Below the pieces are notes generated by a model. The model was not told the origin of the DNA. It worked only from the letters and a program-made list of their open reading frames with translations, and made no database searches. The position numbers and the translations under genes were made by a program. This document shows, one piece after another, positions 23,901-35,900 of a DNA stretch of 64,000 nt. The stretch comes from Siphonodentalium dalli (Eukaryota > Mollusca > Scaphopoda > Gadilida > Siphonodentaliidae): NCBI GenBank assembly GCA_032622095.1, contig CP136067.1:81370705-81434704 (forward strand), given 5' to 3'. The stretch's first letter is position 1, and each line of letters starts with the position of its first letter.

Positions 23901-26900
23901 TGCAATCATCTGATAAATATAATTTTTATAAAACTATTAAAGATGAGTTCCTGACAGAAGAATACCTATCGATATTATCAACTAAAGAAGCACTGACACT
24001 TATGAAGTTCAGAACGCGAAACCATCACCTACCCATAGAAACTACGAGCTGGGCAAATATGTCTAACAACAAATCCTGCACCTTTTGTAGCAACGGAATC
24101 GGTGACGAGTATCATGTGATGTTGATCTGCGAGAAATTCGATGAAAATCGTGCTAAACTAATCCCCAAATACTACTATAAATACCCAAACAATTTAAAAT
24201 TACGCCAATTGATGGAAACTACTAAAATACAGGTAATGCGCAATGTCTATCATCTGATCAAGGTAATAATGTCTTCTACCTGAACGCTCTTTATCATCAT
24301 TTCACCCCCCCCCCCCACATTGTCACAACGAAGTACGCCCCACTAATCTCAGTGGGAGGACCATCATATACCTCCTACTGCGCCATGATGGTCTTTTTAT
24401 TGTCTACTTAGACACCCGTAATGCACACGACAGTGTGCAAATTGGCGAGTCGGACTATTTTCCATCGATGACCCCCCCACCCGCCACACAGGGCGTTCGC
24501 GTCCCTGTGTGGACTCACCAAATGTCGTGGATATTATGCTCCATCACGCTTACTATATTTATCACGAATATTTTGAAGGATTAAAGCCTGGTGTATATAA
24601 TAGTTACTGTAAAATGTACCGTTGATTTATTATAATGAACACTATACTCACGGTGGTGCAACTTGAAGCATTCCAGCGTTTTCACCCTAACCTCCCGACT
24701 TTCGTGAACACAGCCACAACATACCACTGACCCATATTTCAGACGGTGATTCCCCGAACAACTCGAATGCAATCACGTGACATTGATATTTTATTGTGGG
24801 ATCATCGAATGCGTGAAATAGTACCTGACGCGTGCCACTCAGTTGACCTGAGCACGATTTTGACAGGATTCGCTTGATCCTCACTGAGCACGCAGGATTT
24901 ACTTGATGTGGACATGCACTTGATGCGATGGGGTCTATTAGCAATGGTGTCTCTGTCTGTTTATTTGAAGCCCGGCTTTATTCTAAACATTATTATTCGA
25001 ATACATCCACAACTTCGACCTCAAGTTATATGCTGATTAAAACATACAATGCAGATTTTGTCCATACGTTTTTTTCTTCTTTTTTTTTCCAAATTCAAAG
25101 TTATATCTGTGGCTCATGTGCCCCATCGTCTCAAGTCAACATTTATGTATATGCATGTCGCTATGACAGTATTCCTGTGTAAATGACGCGAGTATCAAAG
25201 TATCAAATAAATAGATAGTCTTATATATAGTATCGGGCACATCCACCCTGTTTTGGGTGGATGTGCCTTCGATGTATGCATTAACATTAATATTACATAT
25301 ACTATAAAATATATTTATGTACCTGTTAAATGTGCTTTTGTCATATATTTGTATTTGAATCTTGTATATCTCATATATCATGATTATTGATTTATTGAGA
25401 TTAAAGAATTGAACTTTCAAAAGAAATATATCGCACTGTATTTGTGTATGTACCGTATTTACTATATTGAGATTGTATTATGGAATAACATTGATAAAAC
25501 GTTACGTCTTTCTCTTGATCTGAAACACTGATAATTATGAATCAAACTATTATGTTTCGATGAACTAAAGAAGCTAGAAAATAATCCATATGTTTATTAT
25601 TGAGGTAGATTTCGTTCTTTACCTGTACCTGTGAGCAATTGGTTGTGTGTATGGTGTGGCTGCAGCATGGATGGGCCACTGTAGTCTTGGTAATGAGGAC
25701 CCACTCAGACAGTGGCATACACACAGCCATTTGCAATATGAATTTTATATATAATGTATCTAATACATTAGTCTCACCTTTTGTCCTCTTATAAATTCAT
25801 TTTGATATAACCATCCGTCCTTTTCTCACATTGCAATGTATACCTTGCACCTGGATGTCGACCTGTCGCACATTAACTGCCAAGCTAAACCACCACATAT
25901 ATAGACACCGTGGGGTGGTTGTATATGGCGTTCGGTTTCGAGTATTACTGGTACATATGTATGATCGACTTGTATAACTCATCCTGACTTACGTAGTCTA
26001 GTAAATAGACCCCCATGCAACAATATTATTATAATTTGTATGTAGATGTATTTATATAAACAATATATAATTGTGTTCAAGCATATTCTTGTTGTGCACT
26101 GTAACACAAACTTAAACTGTAAACTATGTGTGTATGTGGTGGGTTAGTTATTAAATAAATTCAGATGCCTATTAAACGACGGACGACCCGTAATTACAAA
26201 ACAACTATAATTTCGCATTTCTTGTGGCGAGTTTCTTAGATGTTTTAGCAAAACACAAGCAACAAAGGGTTGAATTGAAATTAAGTGATCATATTGATTC
26301 GAACTTATTGTGTTTGGATGTACTAACACAAAGACTCTTTCGCTACGTGTGCGTTCAGATGACTCAAATGCTATGAATGTGATTGGAAAAATAATCACTC
26401 ATAATATGCATACGATTTAGAATAAGTTTGTTGCTAGTCACGCATCAACATCGAACTCACTGATACTGAATACATAATACATTAAATCTTAAAAATGCCC
26501 CATTGCAATTTGACATCATAAACAACTAATATTGGTAATTTTTCTATAATAATTCTAGTCGTTTGCCCATTATTGTTATATTTTGATGGTCAGCAATCGA
26601 ATTTCAAAAAAAGTTTTAACATGTTTTCGATTTTTGCCAGACTAGTAAATTCCATCGTCTCTGATAAAGAACACCCATGCCTTCGTTTCCCAAACAGAGA
26701 AATGTAGTAAAGTAAAAGAGTATCCTCAATTATGAGCTCTTTGTTTTACTGATGTATGATGTAGTGCATTTCCGCTACCACTGTGCCACACGAGTGGAGG
26801 TGAATGCAAGTACCTTTCATTTTTATTTTGCACGATAAGCGGAATCTGACTAATTTGGTGTCAAATCGGACCGGGAATATTCAATTAGTGGGCACTTATC

Positions 26901-29900
26901 AAACTGTATTATTACCAAAGCGTATTAGGGCCACCCGAAACAACACCGCACCCCCAAATATAAAAATACAGGTACACAACTCGTTATAACGACTTGAAAG
27001 TCGTTATACCGACTTCTAACAACGCGTTATAAGGACTTCATCTTCTTCTTCCGCATAAGGCAAATCTCTTATAAGAGTGTTTAAAGCCTGGCACATGCAT
27101 GATAAAACAGTTAAAATGTGTATACACACTATACAGTTAAAAACAGCCCCGGAGTTACTTATTCTTTTTCTTGTCAGTGGTGAATGCTGGGTTGGGTGGC
27201 TGGCCGGCAGCTTGTCCAACTCCACTCTGAAACTCTTTGTGTCAAATTCTGGTGTGCATGTTACCTGGGAGAGTTTGTTCCACTGTCTGGTGGTGCGTGG
27301 AAAAAAACGACTGGTGGTATACGTCGATCCCAGTGGTGCTTTGATATAATTTGTGTTTGCCCCGTGTTCTTTCATCGCCTTGCATGCCTGATGTACGAGT
27401 CTGGATTGATGTCGACCACTCTATCCTTAATTTCCCTGAGCATCATGATGCGGTCTTTCGCTCTTCTGTGATGGAGAGATTCCCAATGCAGGTCCCCTAG
27501 CATGTCTGTCATTACTCCTAGTGTTCTGGACCACTAGTTGCTGGTGGTGAATCGGGCGGCTCTGCGTTGGACTCGTTCTAGTTGAGTAACCAATCTCTCT
27601 GTGTGTGGGTCCCAAAACAGTGGAGGCATACTCCAGGATAGGTCTGACAATGGCTGAATATGCTGCTGCCTTAACTTCTTTCCGACAGCCTCGCATATTT
27701 CTTCTAAGGAATCCGAGCGACCGCTGTGCCTTGGATGTTATGAGGTCAGCGTGAGGTCCCCATCGCAGTTGGTTATTGATCACTACTCCCAGATACTTGC
27801 TGTTTGTTACTGTTTCCAGGGTGTGACCATGCAATTTGTAGTCTGTTAACATGGGACGTTTTTTTGTTGGTAATGTGGAAGATGTTGCACTTTTGAGGGT
27901 GGAATGACATCTGCCATGTGGATTCCCAATTATCTAGGCATTGTAGGTCTCTTTGCAATTTTCTAGTATCTGATTTAGATGACACCTTTTGGAAGAGAAG
28001 ACAGTCGTCGGCGAACAGTTTTGTTGGAGAAGAAGTGCAGTGTGGAAGATCGTTAATGAAAACTAGGAAGAGTAGGGGTCCTAGCACAGTACCCTGGGGC
28101 ACGCCGTTGTAGATTGCTGTTGTAGAGGTGTGGCATTCGAGTATCACTTGTTGGGTGCGATGTTTTAGGAAGTCTTTGATTCAATAGAGGGTTACCTTGT
28201 CCATGCCGTAGTATGACAGCTTGTGGAGCAGTCTTTTTGGTGTGGCACTTTGTCGAAAGCTTTGGCAAAATTCAGGAGGATGACGTCAGTCTGGTGGCCT
28301 TCTGCCATATTGTTTGCGATGTCGTTGATTGTGACTAAAAGCTGCGTTTCACAAGACCGTCTGGGCCTGAAGCCATGTTGTTCATCTGCTATGATCTTGT
28401 TCTTATCTAGGTGGGCCATGGCTTGGCTGTGTATTATGTGATCCATGATCTTGCAGGGAATTGATGTGAGTGACACAGGTCGGTAGTTAGATGCTTGGTG
28501 TATGTCTCCTTTCTCAAACATCGGTGAGACTAGTACCTTTCTCCAGTCATCAGGGATGGTGCCGGTGTCTAAAGAGAATTGGTAGACGTGCTTCAGTTCC
28601 GAAGCAAACGACTGGAGGAATTTGGCCGGTATTAAGTCAGGGCATGTTGCTTTGTGCGGGTTTGTGTTCTTCAGCTGCAGTCGGAGTACCCCATGTTCAG
28701 TGATGTTTATTTTTCCCATCTGGTTGTGTGGGCGTGCTCCTTTATATGATATGGAAGAAACATCCTCTTGAGTGAAGACAGACTGGAACTGGGCATTCAG
28801 GATTTCTGCTTTACTCTCCTTGTCATTGTGAAGTAACCCATCAGATCCAATCAAGGGTGCCTCCCACTATAATCTTGATTCTTGCTTTTTAGATAGGACC
28901 AACATTTCTTAGGTGAGGAATGGAGTTGAGGGCTGATAACATCTTTTATGTATGAATTGTGCGCTTTCCTCGTTTCCGTTTGTGTATCCCTTTTCAATTT
29001 TGAGTATCTTTCCCAATCTGTTGTGTTATTGGTCTTTCTCGCTCGTTGGTAGGCTCTGCGTTTCCTTTTAGATAGTGTGTTGATGCTGCTATTCGCCCAG
29101 GGGTTTGTGAACTTGGGGCTGGAGAGCTTAGATGGAATGTGTTTGTCCATGATGTTAAGACAAGTGGTCTTAAAGTCCATCCACATGGTATTGATGTTAG
29201 TATATCTCTCTCGGCAGATTGTCTCACGAAATATCCTCAAGTCTAGGCTGATTAGAATACTCTCTGCTCTATTCCATAGTAGGATCTTCCTTCTTGGTGT
29301 TTTCTCTCTTTTCGCTGTCAGAAGGTTGTGAATTAGGATGATATCATGATTTGATTTCCCTATTGGTGGGAGAGGTTTGCAGGTGTCGATGAGGGATGGA
29401 TGGGAGGTGACGAAAAGATCCAAGATATTTTCCCCTCTTGTCCGAAAGTCGATTATCTGCTCCAGATCAAGGTCCTTTAGGACTGATGTTAGTTTGTCAC
29501 TTTGTTTAGGAGGGCCGTCGTCTGGTTGTGAAGATGTTCCTTTCCAGTCGATGTCAGGAAGATTGAAGTCCCCCCCAACGAGAAATATTGCATTCTTTCT
29601 CATATTTCTGAGTTTGACAAGATCCTCGCATGCTTTCTCTAAGTAATTATCATCGGCACTTGGTGGTCTATAAAATGCTGTGACAATAGTAGATTTTCCT
29701 CCACTTAGTTCTATCTGTACGCTGATTAGTTCTGTGTCTTTTCCAGACAGTACCTCGGTGCAAGTCAGATCACTTTTTGTCGCAATCAAGGCACCACCAT
29801 GAGAATCTCCTGGGCTGTCTCTTCTTCGGACTGTGAAGGTTGGTGGTAGAATTTCCGAAGACATGATGTCGTCATTCAGCCAGGTCTCTGTCCCCAAGAT

Positions 29901-32900
29901 TATATCTGGTTGTGTGGAGTCAATTAGGACCTGCGTTTCTGGAACCTTATTCTTGATGCTCTGGAAGTTGATTACTAGTAGCCGTAGTTGGTTTCTTACA
30001 TCCACGCTAGCTCTGTTTCTAGCTTTGGGCGATGATGCTGCCTGTGGGCTACCGATTGAGTTGAGGGTGTCAGAGGTAGTATTTAGGACACTGTGAGCGC
30101 CAGCTGTTTCAGGCGACATCGAACGGGTGGTAGAGGAGTCGATGTTGGAGGATGAAACTTTTGTGTATACAATTGATGAGTGGTTTGTTTTGTTGCATGA
30201 GATGCAATACCATGACACTGATGGGATAGCGTAATGCTGGAATGTAGCTGATGACATACCGATACATGCTTTGTGGTACCATTCATCACATTCTTCGCCG
30301 GCAATGCATTCTTGACCCCATCTGCAGGCTTTGCGAAAAGACACGCACGGGTACTTCACTCGTGTTCTAGGGCCCGGGTTCGTCTCTATTCCGCTCGGGA
30401 TGAGAAGCAGAAGTTGGAAATTCTGCTGTGGTACACCAGGTTTGAAATTAATACACCTTGATTTCCTACCACGATAGCTGGACCAAATAGCTATCGCATT
30501 CTTGTTGGTAAGACTGTCTGGTTTGGGTGGTGCAAGATGGCAGTGCTTGTTCCCATCTTCCAGGTCTGGTTTGTTTATTCGGTTGACAAGCAGAGTTAGG
30601 AATGCTGCATGGAGTGTCAGTTGTACACATTTGAGTGTTGGTGATGGAATAGCCTTGTTCCGATCCATTTTCTTTGATGTGCAATCCATATCTCAACCTC
30701 GCAGTCGTATCCTTGACGTTGTCACGAAAGTTGTTTGCATCGAAAATAGGAAATGTAAAAATATAAAAAATAATATCACCGGTGATTAGTCAAGTCAGCT
30801 CAGAGTAGTGTTCGATCCGAGCAGGTCGTATTCTACATTGATAGATCTCATAATTCAAGATGAAATAGTCTTTGATTGCTAGACATATACGGAAAAATAA
30901 CTTCCGCGTAAAATTTAGCAGTTTTTATCGCGCATGCGCAGACAATTCATTACAACGACTTGTGCTTATTTCTACAAGTCGTTATGACGACTTCCAACAA
31001 CTCGTTACATACCTAGTTGCAAGTCATTATAACGATTTGCTGGAAGTCGTTATAACGATTTGCAGGTCGTTATGACGAGTTGTAAGTCGTTGTAACGACT
31101 AGGGATTCGTTATAACGAGTTGTTGGAAGTCGTTACAACGACTTGCAAGTCGTTATAACGAGTTGTGTACTTGTATATTAAGGGGTCCGGTTGTGCTTTG
31201 GGTGGCCCTAATGCCCTTTCGTAGTATTATATTGAAAGGAACGCCTATATACCTTGCACGTGTAGGTTTCCTTGTGGTGATGTTGTTGTATGTCCTCTGA
31301 CGGATGACGTCGTCGTTGTTTTTCCTGGTTTGGCCGTATACCATTGAGAGCTTGTTCTAACCTTCATCGTGGGCGACCGTGGTGGTGACTGTGTGGCCGT
31401 CGGTCCGATCATTATTGGTACGACTGAATTCAACAAAATGTGCATTCAATATATTTGTGACTCTCAAACTAATTATACAGAGCGATGAGCACATGTTAAA
31501 GATACGGGCGGCGTTTGCGGTGGGTATGCTGTTAAAATATTCAGCTCCGTCAAAAGCCGCCATAAGCAGAAATAATAGTGAAATATAGACAGACTTTGTT
31601 CTTATACCAATCAGAAATATGACATAAACAGTATGTTATTGTCAATTGTTTTTCCTTTGTTATGTAAACAAAAGTAAAAAACGTTACATTACCTGGCTTT
31701 TGTTTAGATCCGATATGGTAAACATAAAGAGCGTTATTTGTTACTGTTTTCCTGATATGGAAATAATAAAGAGCGTTTATATCATTTTTGTGTGATTAAC
31801 CAATAGAATCACAACTTCTGTAACACGAGCAGGCTCTTGTTTGCGTACACCATCGTACATCTTGACGACAACATACTATTTACGCACTGATTATGTTTGG
31901 CATATGAACAAAACTATATATTTTTTAATATTCCTTCTGTTGATAGCGATTTGAACAAATATGAATATTTCTGCAACGAACGCCGCCCGTGCCTTTAACT
32001 GTATAATATTCAAATTGTCGACAGTTCTCCAAAAATGTATGAAAATAAATTACCAAGGAAATTGGCACTTCGGTCGATCTGACACAATGTCATACCAAAA
32101 TAGGTTAAAATTGTTTTGAAAGTATGATTTTTCAACCACTATTTAGTGTGAAATTGTTGTTTTTAGACAAAAAGTCGACTATGTTGAGTATGTTCCTAAT
32201 TTCAGTTAAAACGTTGAACTCAAGTGAACACCACTTTTTAAATTTTCCAAAAAATATGGGGTGCCAGGTTGGAAATTTTGAGGTTGAATAATTGGAAAAT
32301 TCGAACCCGTAGGGAATGCAAATGCAAATGGAATTCTGCGTAAATTCCAAGATAGACCCACTCAGCGGAGACCATCTATAGCAGCGTGCCTGCATTGTCT
32401 AACTGAAGTTGAGAACTCACCCTTTGGCGCCTTGCACATGAATAACAATGTCGAGTAACAGTTAACGTCGTTCCATTTAAAATCAGTAGAGTATACCTCC
32501 ACACACGCTTCTTTCCCGTGAGTATTTGTAGGTTCGCCGTCATCCCAGTTAACATAGTCAACTGCAGTACCATCTTGCCACACGAACCCGCCTGTCAAGA
32601 TAGGATTAAATACATACTGTGGACTAAATACAGCGAAAATATATTTCTATATATAAATAAAAAGTATAGGATCTGCTTGTCTATCTGTCTCTTCGCGATT
32701 TTTCTCCCAGACCCATGGACCGATTTCAACCAAGTGTGGTGACTCGGACAGATGTTATAACACCGTTAGTATTTATAAAATTTGATTTGAAAAAAAAAAA
32801 AATATTAAATAAAAATTAGCTTTTGTAAAAGAGATCAAACGGCCTTAGTTTTTTTTAAATTTTGTCCCCACGGGATATTTCCCCACCCGCTCTGAAATCA

Positions 32901-35900
32901 ACAAAGCAGATATTTCCCACACGGACATTTCCCCACTTACTAAATGTCATCGGCGAACATTTCCCCACATTAATCCACCTGACATTTCCCCACTTACTAA
33001 ATATCATAGGCAGATCTTTCCCCACCCGGATATTTACCCACCGGACATTTCCCCACTTACTAAATATCATAGTCGGAGATTTCCTCACTGTCTAGATATG
33101 CAGCCTGGATGTTTGCCCACATTTGGCTGATACATACTATTGGTGTGTGCTATATAATGCTTGCGGGGAGCGGAGGTTCATCACAGTTTTAAGAACTTGT
33201 CCTCCAATCTCCCAGTTGCCGCCGTATCATGTTATGCTAATAAGCAACATTAAAGATCATGTGCCAGTGCAATCTTATATATGCGAGTCTCCCATAGGGA
33301 GCCTGGAATATATAAGAAATTGAACTTGCTTACAAGGTCAAGGTAAATATTGTTAGGTCAATGCTTTCCCTAATGGACACTCGAATATGTAAGATAATGC
33401 ATTGGCAAGGGGTTCCAAGAAGAAGCTCCCGTCCAGGAAGGGTTAATAGTATCAAATCAGATGGAACACCTTCAAGCAATAAACAGTTTAAACGAAAACA
33501 GGGAAACGATTAAATTAAATTAAATTAAATTAATACCTGTTGCACCCTTCCCCAATCCGACCCAGAAAGAATTGAGAGATGGTGCCATTGCTGACACGTT
33601 TGCTACACTCGTCTTGAACACTGAACTAATGTAGCTCACTTCTTCAAGCGAATGGACACTAGCAAGGTTCATTCCCAACATCTTGCACTCGTGGTTGGCT
33701 TCCGGCCATGATCTCAGCTGCTTGGGGTCAAGGTGATAACAATAGTCGCCCAACTTTTTCCAGCGTAGATCTTTGCAATAACCAATAGGTGCTGGTGTTG
33801 AAATTGGAGGTGCCACTATATATAAATAAAAAGATAAATGAATCGATTATAAAAACTTACTGAATCGCAGCAATGAAAAAACTATTACTCGATATGAGTC
33901 AATAGGACTGACATAACTGTATTTGTGTCTTTGTCTGGTGGACAGAACATTGGTTTTGAAAATTTTGACAAATCAGTTGTGAAAATCGGATGCGGTTGAA
34001 ACACAATTTCTCGGAATTTCCAAGACCGACATGTATATGACTGGATGAATATGTTCGTCTCATGGACACAACAACTACGAAAGCCACCATCCATGTACAC
34101 AAGGAAGATCGGAGCACAGCAATGCAGATTGGTGTGACAAGTACGCTTTAAAGGAAATAGAATCCGTACTCACAAACGACAACTCGAAACGACATCATGA
34201 ATACATGTTTCTAAAATGTATGTTGATTTGCTGGCATTCCATTGGATATGGATGTGAGTGTTGGTCTGACAGTTTGTGTAGATTGCAACAAGCGTTCCAT
34301 AATAAAACAAATCAGACCAATTTTCATTTATACTCCATGGAACGCAACAAAATCAACATTCATTCCTTATATTTAGACCCAACTGTGAGATAAAACAGAT
34401 TATTTAGCGCCCAGTTCAGTGATATTCTGGCAGCTTTAAGTTGCTTCTATGCAACATGAACACAACTTGGAGCCCGAATGGGACGTCGCATGACATTATT
34501 TCAACCAACCAGCGTCCTGCATTCATGTTCCACAGCACGCATACCAGTCTGTTAGTGCAAATATTGTATAATAATAATTGATATATTTACCTGTGCTTAT
34601 TTCACAAATATAGTTGTACTGCCCAGAGCATGCTGTGTCGTTCCATGTACCGTCTTTGTTCATGACAACACAAATCTCACTGGGCTTTCTCGATGGGGAA
34701 TTCGGCCCCCAGTTTGAGTACGATAATGCCCAGCCGTCAGACCAAATGAATATCATGTTCAGCTTAAAAAGATGAAATAGTAATTAGGGTACGTTCAAAC
34801 GGTGGTAAATATGACGACCAATTGTGCAGGCAATTGTTATTATGTGATATGATGTGAATGAAAAACTATACTTATAAAATACACCTGCCCAACATTTTAC
34901 CACATGCACAGTGGGATCGATGTAATTCCTGTATACATTATCTGAAATAGCCTTCGGACAGCTGGCGAGAATCAATCGCGAAATAATCCGTGGCATATAA
35001 AAATAATCGAAGACACATATTCTGCAATTCTAAAATTTATTTAAAAATTGTCCGGGAATTTCGTAACGTAGCTTTGACTGTCCTTGAATAGAATGTGAGC
35101 TCCAAAATAATACCCATGTTAATTTTCACATTATTTTAACATTTGACTAATTCCACACCAGTTGTGCTATATATGCTACGAATACCTGAATATTAGGATA
35201 CATGTAGATTTACAGAGGACACGTGTAGATGGGACATGCACATTTATCGTTATTTCAGTCCATATCACGTCGCTGTTAGTGCAATTAGAGGAGAACATTT
35301 TGCACAGAGGGCGAGTGTCACTAGGAAAACGTTCCATTGAACCATGAACTGACTCCAAGGATTAATAAACTGACAAACTTGCCAATATACACGAATACGG
35401 TCATCCTCTATGTGTGCATTATCCCAAGCGATTTTGTGCTCGCTGTATGACGACATATTGACGTGTTCACTGACATATACCGTGGCGCTCACATGGAAAT
35501 AAGGGGGTGACAAAATACTCACCGGGTCGGTTTTGAGACCGATCCACACGGGTGTGTTCGATTGTTGAACGACGACGTGAAGGAAAGCTTGGTCCATTCT
35601 GTTCGTGATGGACACGAGGTTACCATTTTCGGCCATGCACCGTCCTTTGGCATTGGACCACGTGTCAGCGGCAGTGATAAGTTGGTAGTAGTTCGTCCCG
35701 AGGTGTATGTATCCAGGGTAAATCGAACTCATGGTCGGCTGTATTACGGGTAACAGTGCATCTGTAAGAAAATATTAACCATCTGAGCCGTGAAGGGATT
35801 CTTCCATCATTTCTATTCCCAATGGATTCTTCAATCAGTCATAAAAATATATATTGAAATGGTCTATTATTCTTCTGGAGTAACTAATAAACAACTGTTA

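Larger units (their letters stand above)
26885..31240. mobile_element. palindromic MITE split by the LINE at 27.0-30.8 kb
   Basis: The left flank (26,885-27,036) and right flank (about 30,930-31,240) are inverse complements over ~95 bp, including ATTAGGGCCACCC and ACACAACTCGTTATAACGAC. Inside, the right flank has many copies of the palindrome AAGTCGTTATAACGACTT. The simplest reading is one inverted-repeat element into which the LINE inserted. Confidence 0.6.

Noticed and set aside
31362-31423. Candidate juxtamembrane exon of the lectin gene (minus strand, GAATTCAG/T to GAAG/GTTAGA, 20 Thr-rich codons).
   Set aside because: Exon e23 ends in phase 1 and joins directly to e24; this candidate needs phase 2 at its start. 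The polypyrimidine tract is also poor.
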